Shown: positions 37,679 through 47,785, counted from the first letter of the stretch. The stretch is 64,000 bases of DNA from Balneola sp. MJW-20 (GCF_040811775.1 NZ_JBFNXW010000001.1:1488001-1552000); one strand, 5' to 3'. Notes: generated by a model from the sequence alone, not told the origin. Program-made: numbers and translations.

Positions 37679-39310
37679 CTAAAAGGTGAGTCCCTCCAGG
37701 TTATATACCTTATAAACCGGATACTCAACTTCATCACGTTGCCCGTTCAGCGGATTGAATACCTCGTCAAAGAAATTCCAGGTTACCAGTCCATCATCTG
37801 ATTTTGGCTCCAGTGTATAGAAAATTAGGTTGGTAAGCGGCTGAGCCATATCAACGATGTAATCTCCGGCTTCAAAAGCTGTCTCAGCAGAGCGGAATTT
37901 ACCCTCTACTGTCGCCATGTTATGTCCTTCGAATACCCGTGGACTTAAGGTAAATTCCGTTGCTATAAATACTTCTGCATCGATGGTTGTCCTGCGTTTG
38001 AGGGTTTTCACTTCGGCACCCTGACTCCTGATATGTTCAACAACAGATCGGTATTCCTTTGGGATCAGATATGCCCTGGGGACTCTGGATTCAGCGGTAG
38101 CCTCAAAGCGGCTGTAATTTTTAACTCCAGGAATCTCAATGATCTGCCCTTTTCTAAAGAATCGATCTTCGCCGGCTTCATCGGTGTATGATTCATATTC
38201 ATACGTTCTGAGTGTAAAATCATTGTCCATCGGCACCATTCTGAACCGGACTCCCTTTGTAAATGAGCCGGCCTCTTCTCTCACTTTACGGATGGCCTCT
38301 TCTTCGGCTTGCTGATTGATCCTCATCATCATACGCCCGTTTTTGCTGGTGTATTCAAGGATTTCATGCACAAAGGCATAAGTAGACCGGATACGCTCAT
38401 AGAACCGCTCATGAGCGAAGGCTTCACTGAGGATCCCCATTTTATTCCGCAGCCCCATCTGATTTACTATATATCGAGGATGATGATTATAAGTATAGAT
38501 CGCTTCCGGTGGCCACCCCTGCCGTAAACTGTATCCTCCGTAGGGTCCCAGGTACACATCAAACTTCTCTTTGACATTCTTTGTCACTTGCGGAAGCATA
38601 TCATTCCAGGTCAGATCGTAGGGTGCCTTCTCACCCGCATAGTGATAACTGGGGGCCCAGGTCAGTGAATACCCATGCCAGGTTCCGTTGGTGGTATGAA
38701 GATCAACCAGCAGTTCAGGGTCCCATCTAAGAATAACATTCTCGATCAGAGCCTTTGTTTCGTCAGCCTCCATTTTGATCCCGTCCCTGTTCAGGTCCAG
38801 CCCCTGACTGTTTGAACGCATTCCCACTTCTCTGGGACTATCTTCCTGTGATCGCCTTCTTCCCTCTTCCATTTTGTCATTGGAATCGGTGTTATAGATC
38901 GGAGCAAATACCAGTATCTGATCCTCCAGCAGATATTTTTTGTCTCCAAGCAGGATCTCCCTCATCAGGATCTGTAGTACTTCTTTCCCTTCCACTTCGC
39001 CTGCATGAATATTCCCCTGAATATAGATAACCGGTTTTCCGGAAGCTTTAGCCTGTTCCGGTGTGCTAATCGCCGGATCGGACATTATGACCAGCGGTAT
39101 ATTTTTTCCCTCCGGACTCTGCCCCATATATTCCACACTGATCAGTTCCGACCGCTGCTGCAATCCGTTGATCACATCCATTACATCCGCATAAGTGGAA
39201 GTAGACTGATAATTACTTAGTTCAGCGGTGGTAACAATATCTTCAGTCCACTGCGCACTGATATTCATGGTGCTCGATATTGCGATCAGAAACAGAAAAA
39301 GCTTTTTCAT
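37679..39310 (-). CDS. M14-family zinc carboxypeptidase, exported
   Basis: A 543-residue exported protein (signal MKKLFLFLIAISSTMNISAQ). The M14 zinc ligands are visible as His and Glu in GNIHAGEVEG and His in LVDLHTTNG. The residues after about 360 form a second, beta-rich domain. It likely removes C-terminal residues from peptides in the periplasm or outside the cell, matching the other secreted peptidases in the window. The catalytic Glu was not assigned with certainty. Its stop codon touches the CTCACTT array. Confidence 0.88.
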   Translation of the reverse strand: MKKLFLFLIAISSTMNISAQWTEDIVTTAELSNYQSTSTYADVMDVINGLQQRSELISVEYMGQSPEGKNIPLVIMSDPAISTPEQAKASGKPVIYIQGNIHAGEVEGKEVLQILMREILLGDKKYLLEDQILVFAPIYNTDSNDKMEEGRRRSQEDSPREVGMRSNSQGLDLNRDGIKMEADETKALIENVILRWDPELLVDLHTTNGTWHGYSLTWAPSYHYAGEKAPYDLTWNDMLPQVTKNVKEKFDVYLGPYGGYSLRQGWPPEAIYTYNHHPRYIVNQMGLRNKMGILSEAFAHERFYERIRSTYAFVHEILEYTSKNGRMMMRINQQAEEEAIRKVREEAGSFTKGVRFRMVPMDNDFTLRTYEYESYTDEAGEDRFFRKGQIIEIPGVKNYSRFEATAESRVPRAYLIPKEYRSVVEHIRSQGAEVKTLKRRTTIDAEVFIATEFTLSPRVFEGHNMATVEGKFRSAETAFEAGDYIVDMAQPLTNLIFYTLEPKSDDGLVTWNFFDEVFNPLNGQRDEVEYPVYKVYNLEGLTF

Positions 39311-39334
39311 TCTATAGGTTGGTTTGAGTTGACT

Positions 39335-39390
39335 GAATTAAAGATTAAATATTAAAAATTAAAAATGGAGTCAGCAGTCAGAAACCTTAA
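39335..39390. repeat. Heptanucleotide-periodic tract upstream of the M14 gene
   Basis: GAATTAA/AGATTAA/ATATTAA/AAATTAA at 39335-39362 share the NNATTAA pattern at a 7-bp step, followed by GTCAGCA/GTCAGAA at 39370-39383. It lies in the promoter region of the M14 gene and before the clpB terminator. Confidence 0.7.
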
Positions 39391-39395
39391 AAATA

Positions 39396-39427
39396 AAGCC
39401 CGGATACACCTAAATGTTCCGGGCCTT
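39396..39427 (-). terminator. Rho-independent terminator after clpB
   Basis: On the minus strand the repeat AAGGCCCGGA / TCCGGGCTT with a 13-nt loop is followed by an A/T-rich run ending in TATTTTT. It lies 45 bp past the clpB stop. Confidence 0.7.
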
Positions 39428-39471
39428 ACTCTAAATTCTGCCTTCGGCAAAAACTGAGTACTCAATACTTA

Positions 39472-42105
39472 TTACGCTTCCTCAGCCCAGGCTTCCACGT
39501 CTTCTACTACCTCGGCGAACTGTATCTCATCGTTCTGTATAGTAGCCTCGTATTCCACCGGACCTTCCTGCTCTCTGCTAAGCAGCATGGTAGCCAGTTT
39601 ATTGGTGATATTTTGCTGGATCACTCTTTTTAGCGGTCTGGCACCATAAACCGGATCATATCCTCTGGCTGCAAGCCAGTCTTTAACGGTATCCGGTACA
39701 TCCAGCCTGATCTGTTGTTTTAACAGCATTTCGTGTACCCGGCGTAACTGAATATCCACGATCTCGCGTATGTGCTCTCTTCCAAGCGGATGGAACACTA
39801 TGGTATCATCCACCCGGTTCAGGAATTCAGGACGAATGGTCTGCTTAAGCTGGTCGATCAGCTTGTTCTGCAGTTCCTGATATTTCTCATCACTCAGCTC
39901 ACCACCGGACTTCTCGATCTCATTAGAGATCAGATGACTTCCGATATTACTGGTCATAATGATGATTGTATTCTTGAAATCGACTGTTACGCCTTTATTA
40001 TCGGTGAGTCTGCCTTCATCCAGTACCTGCAGCAGGATATTAAAAACATCCGGATGTGCTTTCTCGATCTCATCCAGCAGTATAACCGAGTACGGATGTC
40101 TTCTGACGGCTTCGGTCAGCTGTCCGCCTTCATCATATCCGACGTAACCCGGAGGCGCTCCGACCAGCCTGCTTACACTATGCTTCTCCATGTATTCACT
40201 CATATCGATACGGATCATCGCGTGCTCGTCATTGAACAGAAATTCTGCCAGTGAACGAGCCAGTTCAGTCTTACCTACACCGGTTGAACCCAGGAAGAAG
40301 AAAGAGCCGATAGGTTTGGCTTCATCCTGCAGTCCTGCCCTGGATCTTCTTACAGCGTTGGCAACCGCTTCAATCGCTTTATCCTGACCCACTACTCTTT
40401 TGTGAAGTTCATCTTCAAGCAGCAGCAGTTTTTGTCTTTCGCTTTGAAGCATCTTTTTAACCGGGATCCCGGTCCAGCGAGCTACAATATCTGCGATGTC
40501 TTCCGCATCCACTTCTTCTTTCAGCAGAGATTTCTTCTGCTGCATCTCATCCAGCTTCTCTTTGGTATCTTCTAGATCTTTTTCCAGTTTAGCGATGGTT
40601 CCGTATCGCAGCTCAGCAACCTTTTCATAATTACCCTGACGCTCGGCTTTATCGGCTTCATTTCTTGAGGTTTCAATAGCCTGCTTAAGCTCGCGGGCTC
40701 TCTGTATAGTATCTCGTTCTTGTTCCCACTGTACCCTCATGGATTTCCGGGTCTCCTCAAGATCAGCCAGCTCTTTTTCTATTCCTTTGATCTTCGACTG
40801 ATCTTTCTCTCGCTTCAGTGCTTCACGCTCGATCTCCAGCTGTCGGATCTGACGCTCAACGGCATCCAGTTCTTCGGGCAGGGAATCGATCTGCAATCGC
40901 AATCTTGATGCAGCTTCATCAATAAGGTCAATGGCCTTGTCAGGAAGAAAACGATCGGCAATATATCGGTGAGATAATTCAGCGGCGGCTACAATAGCGC
41001 TGTCCGTGATTCGCACACCATGGTGTACTTCATATCTTTCCTGCAATCCGCGAAGAATGGATACAGTGTCTTCAACGGAGGGTTCACCCACAATTACAGT
41101 CTGCAGCCTTCTTTCGAGGGCTTTATCTTTCTCTATATACTTTCGGTATTCATCCAGCGTGGTTGCTCCGATCGCGTGAAGCTCACCGCGTGCCAGTGCC
41201 GGTTTCAGAATATTTGCCGCATCCATAGCTCCTTCCGTTGCCCCGGCACCTACCAGGGTATGGATCTCATCAATAAAGAGAATAATCTCTCCATCGGAAT
41301 CAGTCACATCTTTAACAACGGCTTTAAGGCGCTCTTCGAATTCGCCCCGGAATTTGGTCCCTGCTACCAGTGCTCCCATATCCAGAGCCACAATACGCTT
41401 GGATTTGAGTCCTTCCGGTACATCACCTCGGACAATTCGCAGGGCCATTCCTTCAGCAATAGCGGTCTTACCAACACCCGGCTCACCGATCAGCACCGGA
41501 TTATTCTTTGTACGGCGGGCCAATATCTGCATGACCCGGCGGATCTCACTGTCCCGGCCGATAACCGGGTCCAGCTTATTTTTTTCAGCCAGCTCATTCA
41601 GGTCACGGGCATATTTTTTTAAAGCTCCGTACCTGCTTTCAGCATTCGGATCGTCCACGGTCTGATTACCTCTTACATCTTTGAGGACTTTTAAGATATT
41701 CTCTTTGGTCACTCCTTGTTTTTTAAGACCGTCGGCTATCTCCCCTTTGCCATCAACCAGTCCCATCAGAATATGTTCTGAACTGATGTATTCATCCCCC
41801 AGTTTAGTAGCTTCTTTTTGAGCTGCATCAAATAATTCTTTTGCAGTATTTGAGAGATATTGCCCGGAAACGGATGCCCCCTGCACGTTAGGCAGACGAC
41901 TGATCACATCCTCAGCTAATTTCCTGAGCGTTGAACTTTGCGCTCCTAGCTTGCTGATCAGCGTGTTAACTATGCTTTCTTCATCCGACAGAAAAGCATT
42001 TAAAATATGAGCCGGTTCCACAGCCTGATTATTGTTCGACTGGGCCAGCTCTACGGCCTTCTGTACTGCTTCCTGTGCTTTTAAAGTCAGTTTATTCAAA
42101 TTCAT
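39472..42105 (-). CDS. clpB: ClpB disaggregase chaperone
   Basis: An 877-residue class I Clp/Hsp100 ATPase with an N domain (1-150), first AAA+ module ([13 protein letters not shown]), a long coiled-coil M domain (about 410-530) and second AAA+ module ([14 protein letters not shown]). The M domain distinguishes ClpB from ClpA/ClpC. It resolubilises aggregated proteins with DnaK. A GGGAGG site lies 10 bases before the ATG, one of the stronger ribosome sites here. It shares a strand with htrA and hsp20, forming a stress-proteostasis block, but each has its own terminator. Confidence 0.97.
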   Translation of the reverse strand: MNLNKLTLKAQEAVQKAVELAQSNNNQAVEPAHILNAFLSDEESIVNTLISKLGAQSSTLRKLAEDVISRLPNVQGASVSGQYLSNTAKELFDAAQKEATKLGDEYISSEHILMGLVDGKGEIADGLKKQGVTKENILKVLKDVRGNQTVDDPNAESRYGALKKYARDLNELAEKNKLDPVIGRDSEIRRVMQILARRTKNNPVLIGEPGVGKTAIAEGMALRIVRGDVPEGLKSKRIVALDMGALVAGTKFRGEFEERLKAVVKDVTDSDGEIILFIDEIHTLVGAGATEGAMDAANILKPALARGELHAIGATTLDEYRKYIEKDKALERRLQTVIVGEPSVEDTVSILRGLQERYEVHHGVRITDSAIVAAAELSHRYIADRFLPDKAIDLIDEAASRLRLQIDSLPEELDAVERQIRQLEIEREALKREKDQSKIKGIEKELADLEETRKSMRVQWEQERDTIQRARELKQAIETSRNEADKAERQGNYEKVAELRYGTIAKLEKDLEDTKEKLDEMQQKKSLLKEEVDAEDIADIVARWTGIPVKKMLQSERQKLLLLEDELHKRVVGQDKAIEAVANAVRRSRAGLQDEAKPIGSFFFLGSTGVGKTELARSLAEFLFNDEHAMIRIDMSEYMEKHSVSRLVGAPPGYVGYDEGGQLTEAVRRHPYSVILLDEIEKAHPDVFNILLQVLDEGRLTDNKGVTVDFKNTIIIMTSNIGSHLISNEIEKSGGELSDEKYQELQNKLIDQLKQTIRPEFLNRVDDTIVFHPLGREHIREIVDIQLRRVHEMLLKQQIRLDVPDTVKDWLAARGYDPVYGARPLKRVIQQNITNKLATMLLSREQEGPVEYEATIQNDEIQFAEVVEDVEAWAEEA

Positions 42106-42316
42106 GGTATAAATTCCTCCCTTAAATTTCTTATACAGATACCAAAATCATGCCCGGGAATTTTTTATGACGGAATTACAGTAACTGGTTCAGAAAATTA
42201 TCATTCCGGCCCTGATCCAATATAATATCTGAGTTTGAAGAGTGGATAAATAGTCTATGATCAATTGATCCCTGCTTAAAGAAAAAAGACTGTCAACATA
42301 GTACAGGAGGCTGATA

Positions 42317-42350
42317 TAAAAAACCCCCGGCCGATCAGGACCAGGGGTTT
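42317..42350 (-). terminator. Rho-independent terminator after htrA
   Basis: Read on the minus strand, AACCCCTGGTC / GGCCGGGGGTT form a strong GC stem with a short loop, followed by six T. It is 27 bp past the htrA stop. Confidence 0.85.
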
Positions 42351-42377
42351 GGGTTTTTCGGGGTACAAAACAATTAG

Positions 42378-43904
42378 TTATAGTTCGAATGCGACAAATT
42401 GTTTCCGGTTTCCAAAAATTGTTGTTAATAAAATCAGGTCGTCATCATTATTACGGATTTTGTCTATAGCATTATAGAAATCCTCAACGCTATTTATCTT
42501 TGTTGCGTTGCGGTCCTTACTTCCTTTTACTTCTGAGATAACAGCGCCTCTGATCAATCCTCTTTCAGCTGCATTGGAGGATTCAGATATTCTGTTAACT
42601 ACAACGCCGTTAGTATTAGGAGAGAGTTCCAGTTGATTTTTTATGTCCTCCGTTAGCTCGGTTACGTTAAAACCAAGCAGTTCTTCCATGTCTTCATTTT
42701 CGACAGCAGGATTTTCTGCTGTTGCACCGTCCTCTAATGCACCTAAAGTTACGGTTATATCTTTTTCTTTTCCATCTCTGATCACAGTCAGAATTATACG
42801 GTCTCCGGGTCTTTTACCGGCGATGCTGGATCTGAAGCTGATGAAGCTTTTAACAGGCTCACCATCCAGTCCGACCACGATATCATTTTCTTCTATTCCT
42901 GCTCTGTCTGCTGCTTCGCCGTCAACGATCTCACCTACCAGAAATCCCCGTGTATCTTTGAGACCAAGTGCCTGAGCCATCGTACGGTCCACATTGCCGG
43001 CCCAACCCAGTCCCAGATATCCTCTTGATACAACACCGTCATCGATCAGATCATCCATGATCCTCTTGGCAAGGTTAATGGGAATAGCAAATCCGATACC
43101 GTCGTTTCCGCCGGAACGGGATGCAATCGCTGAGTTAATGCCTACCAGCTCTCCGTTCATGTCTATAAGTGCACCACCCGAATTGCCCGGATTGATCGCA
43201 GCGTCGGTCTGAATAAAATCTTCGTATCCGTAAGGATTTCCGGATTCATCACGAATGATCCCAATATTTCTTCCCCGGGCCGATACAATTCCATAGGATA
43301 CGGTGTGGGCAAGATTTTCATCCAGCGGTGAACCGATTGCCAGTACAAAAGAGCCAACACTCGCATTATCACTGTTTCCGATCTTTATGGACTGAAGATC
43401 ACCGGTATCTTCAACTTTGATCACCGCGATATCAGTTTGTGGATCACGACCAATGATCCTTGCGCTAACTTCATCACCATTATATAGTCCCACGGTTATT
43501 TCATCTGTTCCCTCAACAACATGGTTGTTGGTAATGATATATCCATCATCAGATACCACTACACCTGAGCCAAGTCCCCTACGCGTATATTCTCTTGTTC
43601 CGCCGTTTTCAGGCATGTCAAAGAATCGCTGGAATACATCCGGGATCCTTTGGTTAACCTGTGTAGTTTTCTCCGTCTTGATCGTAACAACAGCGGGATT
43701 CGTCTTCTCCGCTATATCTACGATCGCATCATTAAAGTCTTTCAGGGTATTCAGAGACCTGTTTTCTGCCCTGGTCACTTCTGAATCTAATTTGTAATCA
43801 GGAAGACGGATATTTGCATCTTCCGTTACCACATTTACTCCCAGCAGCATAAGAATAGCGGCTGCGATACCGAATGTATTCTTGATCGAATTTCTCATGT
43901 CCAT
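42378..43904 (-). CDS. htrA: HtrA/DegQ-type serine protease with two PDZ domains
   Basis: A 508-residue Do-family protease with an N-terminal membrane anchor or signal. The triad is clear: His in TNNHVVEG, Asp in QTDIAVIKV and Ser in PGNSGGALI. Two PDZ domains follow, the first starting near GYLGLGWAGNVD and the second in the last ~100 residues (ends NRKQFVAFEL). It degrades or refolds misfolded envelope proteins. The DegP/DegQ/DegS distinction is not decidable by eye, though two PDZ domains rule out DegS. It belongs to the stress block with clpB and hsp20. Confidence 0.94.
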   Translation of the reverse strand: MDMRNSIKNTFGIAAAILMLLGVNVVTEDANIRLPDYKLDSEVTRAENRSLNTLKDFNDAIVDIAEKTNPAVVTIKTEKTTQVNQRIPDVFQRFFDMPENGGTREYTRRGLGSGVVVSDDGYIITNNHVVEGTDEITVGLYNGDEVSARIIGRDPQTDIAVIKVEDTGDLQSIKIGNSDNASVGSFVLAIGSPLDENLAHTVSYGIVSARGRNIGIIRDESGNPYGYEDFIQTDAAINPGNSGGALIDMNGELVGINSAIASRSGGNDGIGFAIPINLAKRIMDDLIDDGVVSRGYLGLGWAGNVDRTMAQALGLKDTRGFLVGEIVDGEAADRAGIEENDIVVGLDGEPVKSFISFRSSIAGKRPGDRIILTVIRDGKEKDITVTLGALEDGATAENPAVENEDMEELLGFNVTELTEDIKNQLELSPNTNGVVVNRISESSNAAERGLIRGAVISEVKGSKDRNATKINSVEDFYNAIDKIRNNDDDLILLTTIFGNRKQFVAFEL

Positions 43905-43996
43905 ATTGATTTATTTCCCTTTAGTTAAGTAATGGTCAATAAACGATGAGCGTTTTAAATATTGTATGAGCTTTACATGTTTAAATACAATGAAAT

Positions 43997-44024
43997 GCCA
44001 GGGCTGCTTTCATACAGCCCCGGC
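43997..44024 (-). terminator. Hairpin after hsp20 (weak terminator)
   Basis: GCCGGGGCTG / CAGCCCTGGC form a 10-bp stem with one mismatch and an 8-nt loop between htrA and hsp20. It lacks a T-run, so it may be a processing or Rho-dependent element instead of a full terminator. Confidence 0.4.
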
Positions 44025-44049
44025 TACCTTAACCTAATCTAAGATCGTA

Positions 44050-44475
44050 TTATTTGATCTCGATCTGCTTTTTAACCTTCTGTTTGCTCTTTTCAATAGT
44101 GATATTCAATACACCATCTTCGTAACTCGCTTTCACGGTATCCTCATCAATGGTATCCGGCAGGTAGAACGATCGACTGAATGAACCAAACTGGCTCTCC
44201 ACCCGGTGATAATTTCTGCCATTATCTTCCGCTTCCATTTTTCTTTCACCGCTGATCGTCAGTCTTCCGTTTTCCAGATCGATAGTGATATCGTCCTTCT
44301 TCATACCGGGAAGAGCAGCAGAGATCGTGAATTGTTTTTCGTCTTCAGAGATATCTACTGAAGGGATAAATGAATCTCTTCTATAATTTTGCTCTGAAAA
44401 GAACTCATCTACTATATCATTAAATGTCTTTGAAAAGAGATCAGTGTTGGGTCTGCTATATTTAATAAGTGCCAT
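44050..44475 (-). CDS. Small heat-shock protein (Hsp20/alpha-crystallin)
   Basis: A 141-residue sHSP with an alpha-crystallin domain of about residues 36-130. The ALPGMKKDDITIDLENGRLTI segment, a mid-domain FSRSFYLPDTID strand and the closing DGVLNITIEK are typical; an IXI-like tail is replaced by a Lys-rich end (KKQIEIK). It holds unfolding proteins for ClpB/DnaK. An AAGAGG site precedes the ATG. Upstream at 44527-44542 is a perfect -24/-12 promoter, so expression is probably RpoN dependent. Confidence 0.95.
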   Translation of the reverse strand: MALIKYSRPNTDLFSKTFNDIVDEFFSEQNYRRDSFIPSVDISEDEKQFTISAALPGMKKDDITIDLENGRLTISGERKMEAEDNGRNYHRVESQFGSFSRSFYLPDTIDEDTVKASYEDGVLNITIEKSKQKVKKQIEIK

Positions 44476-44526
44476 AATGAACCTCTTATTTTATTGTTTG
44501 ATTGTTTTCTGATTCAATCGAATAAT

Positions 44527-44542
44527 TGCAATCAATATGCCA
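44527..44542 (-). promoter_or_regulatory. Perfect sigma54 (-24/-12) promoter for hsp20
   Basis: On the minus strand TGGCATATTGATTGCA matches the full RpoN consensus TGGCAYRNNNNTTGCW, with GG and GC exactly ten bases apart. The start would be about 40 nt before the hsp20 ATG. A CTGAA/TTCAG dyad at 44586-44600, upstream in this orientation, could be an enhancer-binding site. Confidence 0.7.
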
Positions 44543-44930
44543 GAGGTTTTTGTATCTGTATGGCTGACAAGCGGTCACACCCTTTCTGAATTTTTTTCAG
44601 CCGAAAAATGATGGAGAGGAAAAGTTGTCATTCGCAAAATGACTGAGAGTCAGAGCCAAGGAAAGAATGGCAGAGTTGGCTCGGTGCCAGGAAATCACGA
44701 GTAACTTATTTCAGTTATCAACTCTGATATCTCGGGGTTCCGGGTGCATTCTATTCAATATCTGATGTCTTAATTCTTAATCCGTGATCCCTGACTCTGT
44801 TGTATAACTGCAAACCCATATCATTGCTATACTTTAGCGACCCGTCACAGGAATAAATCCCGCAGAGTATATAGAAATATTTGCAGAAGACATCAGCATC
44901 ATATATGCATTCAATCTTCAGTCTTCCCGC
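44543..44930. other. Intergenic region with inverted and heptamer repeats, no gene seen
   Basis: This gap between hsp20 and the DAHP synthase gene contains CTGAA/TTCAG at 44586-44600, a 7-bp inverted repeat GAGCCAA/TTGGCTC at 44653-44682 with a 16-nt loop, and a heptamer-periodic tract at 44761-44795 (TCTGATG, TCTTAAT, TCTTAAT, CCGTGAT, CCCTGAC). I found no credible reading frame. A small RNA is possible but unsupported. Confidence 0.5.
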
Positions 44931-46304
44931 TTATATATAACTCTTCTTCCACTCTCTTGCGATCAGGAAAGCCATTTCCAGGCTTTGCTCATAGTTGAGG
45001 CGCGGATCACAGAAGGTCTCATAATTTTTAGATAGACCTTTTTCATTCAGTCCCTGAGCTCCTCCCACACATTCGGTCACGTTGTCACCGGTCATTTCCA
45101 GGTGAACAGCTCCCAGATAGGATCCCTCAGACCGGTGAATAGCAAAAGCTGATCGTATCTCATCCAGGATATGGTCAAAATTCCTGGTTTTGAAATCGTC
45201 ATCGGTATTAAAAGTGTTACCATGCATAGGATCCGAACTCCAGACCACCGGAAAACCTTCTCTGCGTACTGCCTGAATAAGGCCGGGAAGTTCTTTTTCT
45301 ATCTTATCCTTACCGAAACGTGTGATCAGCACTATTTTTCCGGACTCATGACTTGGATTGAGCTTTTCGATCAGCTTCAGGGTCTCATCAATAGTATAGG
45401 GAGGTCCTATCTTGATGCCCACGGGATTAGTAATGCCACGGAAATATTCTACATGTGCTCCGTCCAGATCACGGGTACGATTCCCGATCCAGACCATATG
45501 CGCACTCAGGTTATAGAAGCCCGGTTTGCGCGGCACCTTTCTGGTCTGAGCTGAATCATAATACAGATTCAGTGCCTCATGCGAAGTGTAAAAGTCTACC
45601 TTCTGAAGATTTGAAAAAGTATCCGGAGAGATTGCTTCCACAAAGCGAACTGCTTTAGTTATAGAGGTAACCATCTCTTCATATTCCTTGTAATATTCGT
45701 TATTGCGCATGAAATCCAGTTCCCATTGCTCCGGATGGTGCAGATCCGCAAAACCTTCTTCTGATAATGCGCGCAGGAAGTTAAGCGTCAGTCCCGCTTT
45801 ATGGTAACCCTCGATGAGGCGTTCAGGGTCCGGCATCCTGATCTCCGACTCTGATTTAAAACCGTTGATCAGATCTCCTCGATAATTATGGATCTCTTTC
45901 CCGTCTACGGTTTCAAAGTCATTGGATCTGGGTTTAGCATACTGTCCAGCGATGCGGCCCAATCGAAGAACAGGAACACCCATTTCGTGGATCAGTATGA
46001 AACTCATTTGCAGCAGTACTTTTACCATGTTCACGATCTTGGGTGAACTGATGGCATCAAAACTTTCAGCACAATCACCACCCTGCAGCAAAAAGCTTTT
46101 TCCCTGTGCAACTCTGGATAACTTTTCCTTAAGTGCATCGATCTCCCAGGAGGTTACCAGAGGGGGCAATCCTTTTAGCTGCTGAAATTTCCGGTTAAGT
46201 ATTTCAGGATCCGGGTATTCGGGGATCTGCTTTACCGGTTTATCTTTCCAGGATGTAGGTGTCCAGCCTTTAATAATTGTGTCTTCCATGGGGTCTTGCT
46301 TCAT
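44931..46304 (-). CDS. 3-deoxy-7-phosphoheptulonate synthase, class II
   Basis: A 457-residue class II (plant/Mycobacterium-type) DAHP synthase. Defining segments are LLQGGDCAESFDAIS, GRIAGQYAKPRSNDFE, the ITRFGKDKI region and SDPMHGNTF; the active-site Cys and His/Glu/Asp metal ligands lie in these. It condenses phosphoenolpyruvate with erythrose-4-phosphate as the first step to aromatic amino acids. The gene stands alone, with no other shikimate gene beside it. Confidence 0.95.
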   Translation of the reverse strand: MKQDPMEDTIIKGWTPTSWKDKPVKQIPEYPDPEILNRKFQQLKGLPPLVTSWEIDALKEKLSRVAQGKSFLLQGGDCAESFDAISSPKIVNMVKVLLQMSFILIHEMGVPVLRLGRIAGQYAKPRSNDFETVDGKEIHNYRGDLINGFKSESEIRMPDPERLIEGYHKAGLTLNFLRALSEEGFADLHHPEQWELDFMRNNEYYKEYEEMVTSITKAVRFVEAISPDTFSNLQKVDFYTSHEALNLYYDSAQTRKVPRKPGFYNLSAHMVWIGNRTRDLDGAHVEYFRGITNPVGIKIGPPYTIDETLKLIEKLNPSHESGKIVLITRFGKDKIEKELPGLIQAVRREGFPVVWSSDPMHGNTFNTDDDFKTRNFDHILDEIRSAFAIHRSEGSYLGAVHLEMTGDNVTECVGGAQGLNEKGLSKNYETFCDPRLNYEQSLEMAFLIAREWKKSYI

Positions 46305-46409
46305 TTGTGTGCTAAAACTACCTATTTTATTTGGTTCATGCTGTTACATTTTGTAGCAGGAATTCTCTAATGCTTGGGCTATATTCCTGAAAATTAAATA
46401 CGTTCTTAT

Positions 46410-47702
46410 ATGCTTGATACCAAATCCAGAATACTGGTCGTAGATGACTATCCTGCATTAGTAACCATTACAAGGCATAAATTAATTCAAAGGGGCTTTG
46501 AGGTTCTAACCGCACAGAACGGGCAGGATGCCCTCGAACTGGTACAGACAGAATATCCCGACCTGGTTATAACCGATGTTGAAATGCCGGTTATGGATGG
46601 GTATGAATTATGTGAACGGATCAAAAATGACTCCCGATTATCCAAGATCCCGGTGATCCTGGTCACATCTATGATGAATACGGTTTCCATCATGAAGGGA
46701 ATCCAGGCCGGAGCAGATAATTATCTGACCAAACCTTATGATGATGATACTCTCTTCGGTAAAGTTGAAGAGTTACTTACCCATCCTCCAAAAACTCCCT
46801 CCGAATCAGATACCGTTGAGGTCAATATTGAGGGACAGACTTATAATATCCGGGCTGATTTCACTTACCTGGTGAATCTCCTCATATCCACCTATAAGAA
46901 TACTCTTGCTCAGAACAATCAGCTCAATAAGATGCAGAGCACACTCAATGCGGCTAATCAGGAGCTGGAGCTGACCAAGAAAGAGCATGAGGATTTGCTG
47001 CATAATATATTTCCCGAAAAAGTGGCTGAGAGTCTTTTAGCCTATGGGACAGTAAGTCCGGAGAGGCATCATGACGCCACCATCATGTTTACTGATTTCA
47101 AGGGTTTCACCAAAGTGGTTCCAAGCCTGAGTCCTGAAAAACTTATTGAAAATCTGTCTTTCTATTTTGACCGCTTCGATGAAATATCAAACGAGCACAA
47201 TCTGATCAAGATCAAGACGATCGGCGACAGCTATATGGCTGCGGGCGGGATCCTAGACTCTAACAAGACCCATCCCATCGATACTATACTGGCCGCACTA
47301 AAGATCCGGGATTTTGTGCAAATGCAGGAAAACAAGCTGCAGGCTGATCAAACCTACCTTCCGGTTCGCATTGGGATTCATACCGGGTCTGCTGTTGTGG
47401 GAGTGATCGGAAAATCACGCTTTGCTTATGATATCTGGGGAGAATCAGTGAACCTGGCCGCAAGAATGGAATCTAATTGTGAGATCAACGGGATCAATAT
47501 TTCTTCTGACACTTATGAGCGGGTTAAAGATTTCTTTGACTGTGAGGACCGCGGAATGATCGACGCCAAGAATATCGGAGAAGTTCAGATGTATTATGTG
47601 AACCGTATCAAACCGGAACTCTCCGAAGATGATGAAGGTATTTTCCCTAATCGCCTGTTTATCCGTAACTATCAGTCCCTCGCACGCTCCCAGGACGCAT
47701 AA
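46410..47702 (+). CDS. Response regulator fused to adenylate cyclase
   Basis: A 430-residue fusion. Residues of about 6-130 are a receiver domain (phospho-Asp in LVITDVEMPVMDGY, Lys in YLTKPYDDD). A linker coiled coil (about 150-205) leads into a class III cyclase domain. Metal-binding Asp residues are in MFTDFKGFT and IGDSYMA; the Lys of KIKTIGD and Asp of YDIWGES are the pair that selects ATP over GTP, so cAMP is the likely product. The transition-state Asn/Arg (SVNLAARME) are intact. Phosphorylation of the receiver probably controls activity. No cognate kinase is adjacent. Confidence 0.92.
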   Translation: MLDTKSRILVVDDYPALVTITRHKLIQRGFEVLTAQNGQDALELVQTEYPDLVITDVEMPVMDGYELCERIKNDSRLSKIPVILVTSMMNTVSIMKGIQAGADNYLTKPYDDDTLFGKVEELLTHPPKTPSESDTVEVNIEGQTYNIRADFTYLVNLLISTYKNTLAQNNQLNKMQSTLNAANQELELTKKEHEDLLHNIFPEKVAESLLAYGTVSPERHHDATIMFTDFKGFTKVVPSLSPEKLIENLSFYFDRFDEISNEHNLIKIKTIGDSYMAAGGILDSNKTHPIDTILAALKIRDFVQMQENKLQADQTYLPVRIGIHTGSAVVGVIGKSRFAYDIWGESVNLAARMESNCEINGINISSDTYERVKDFFDCEDRGMIDAKNIGEVQMYYVNRIKPELSEDDEGIFPNRLFIRNYQSLARSQDA

Positions 47703-47785
47703 TTTATTATTGAATCGGAATGAAGCTTAACGCCGGTCTGTTTATATTTCCCGGTCTGGCAGTCTAATTCAAAACAAGCAATTCA

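Noticed and set aside
39772..41622. Long frames antisense to clpB
   Set aside because: Explained by codon bias of the strongly conserved clpB gene.
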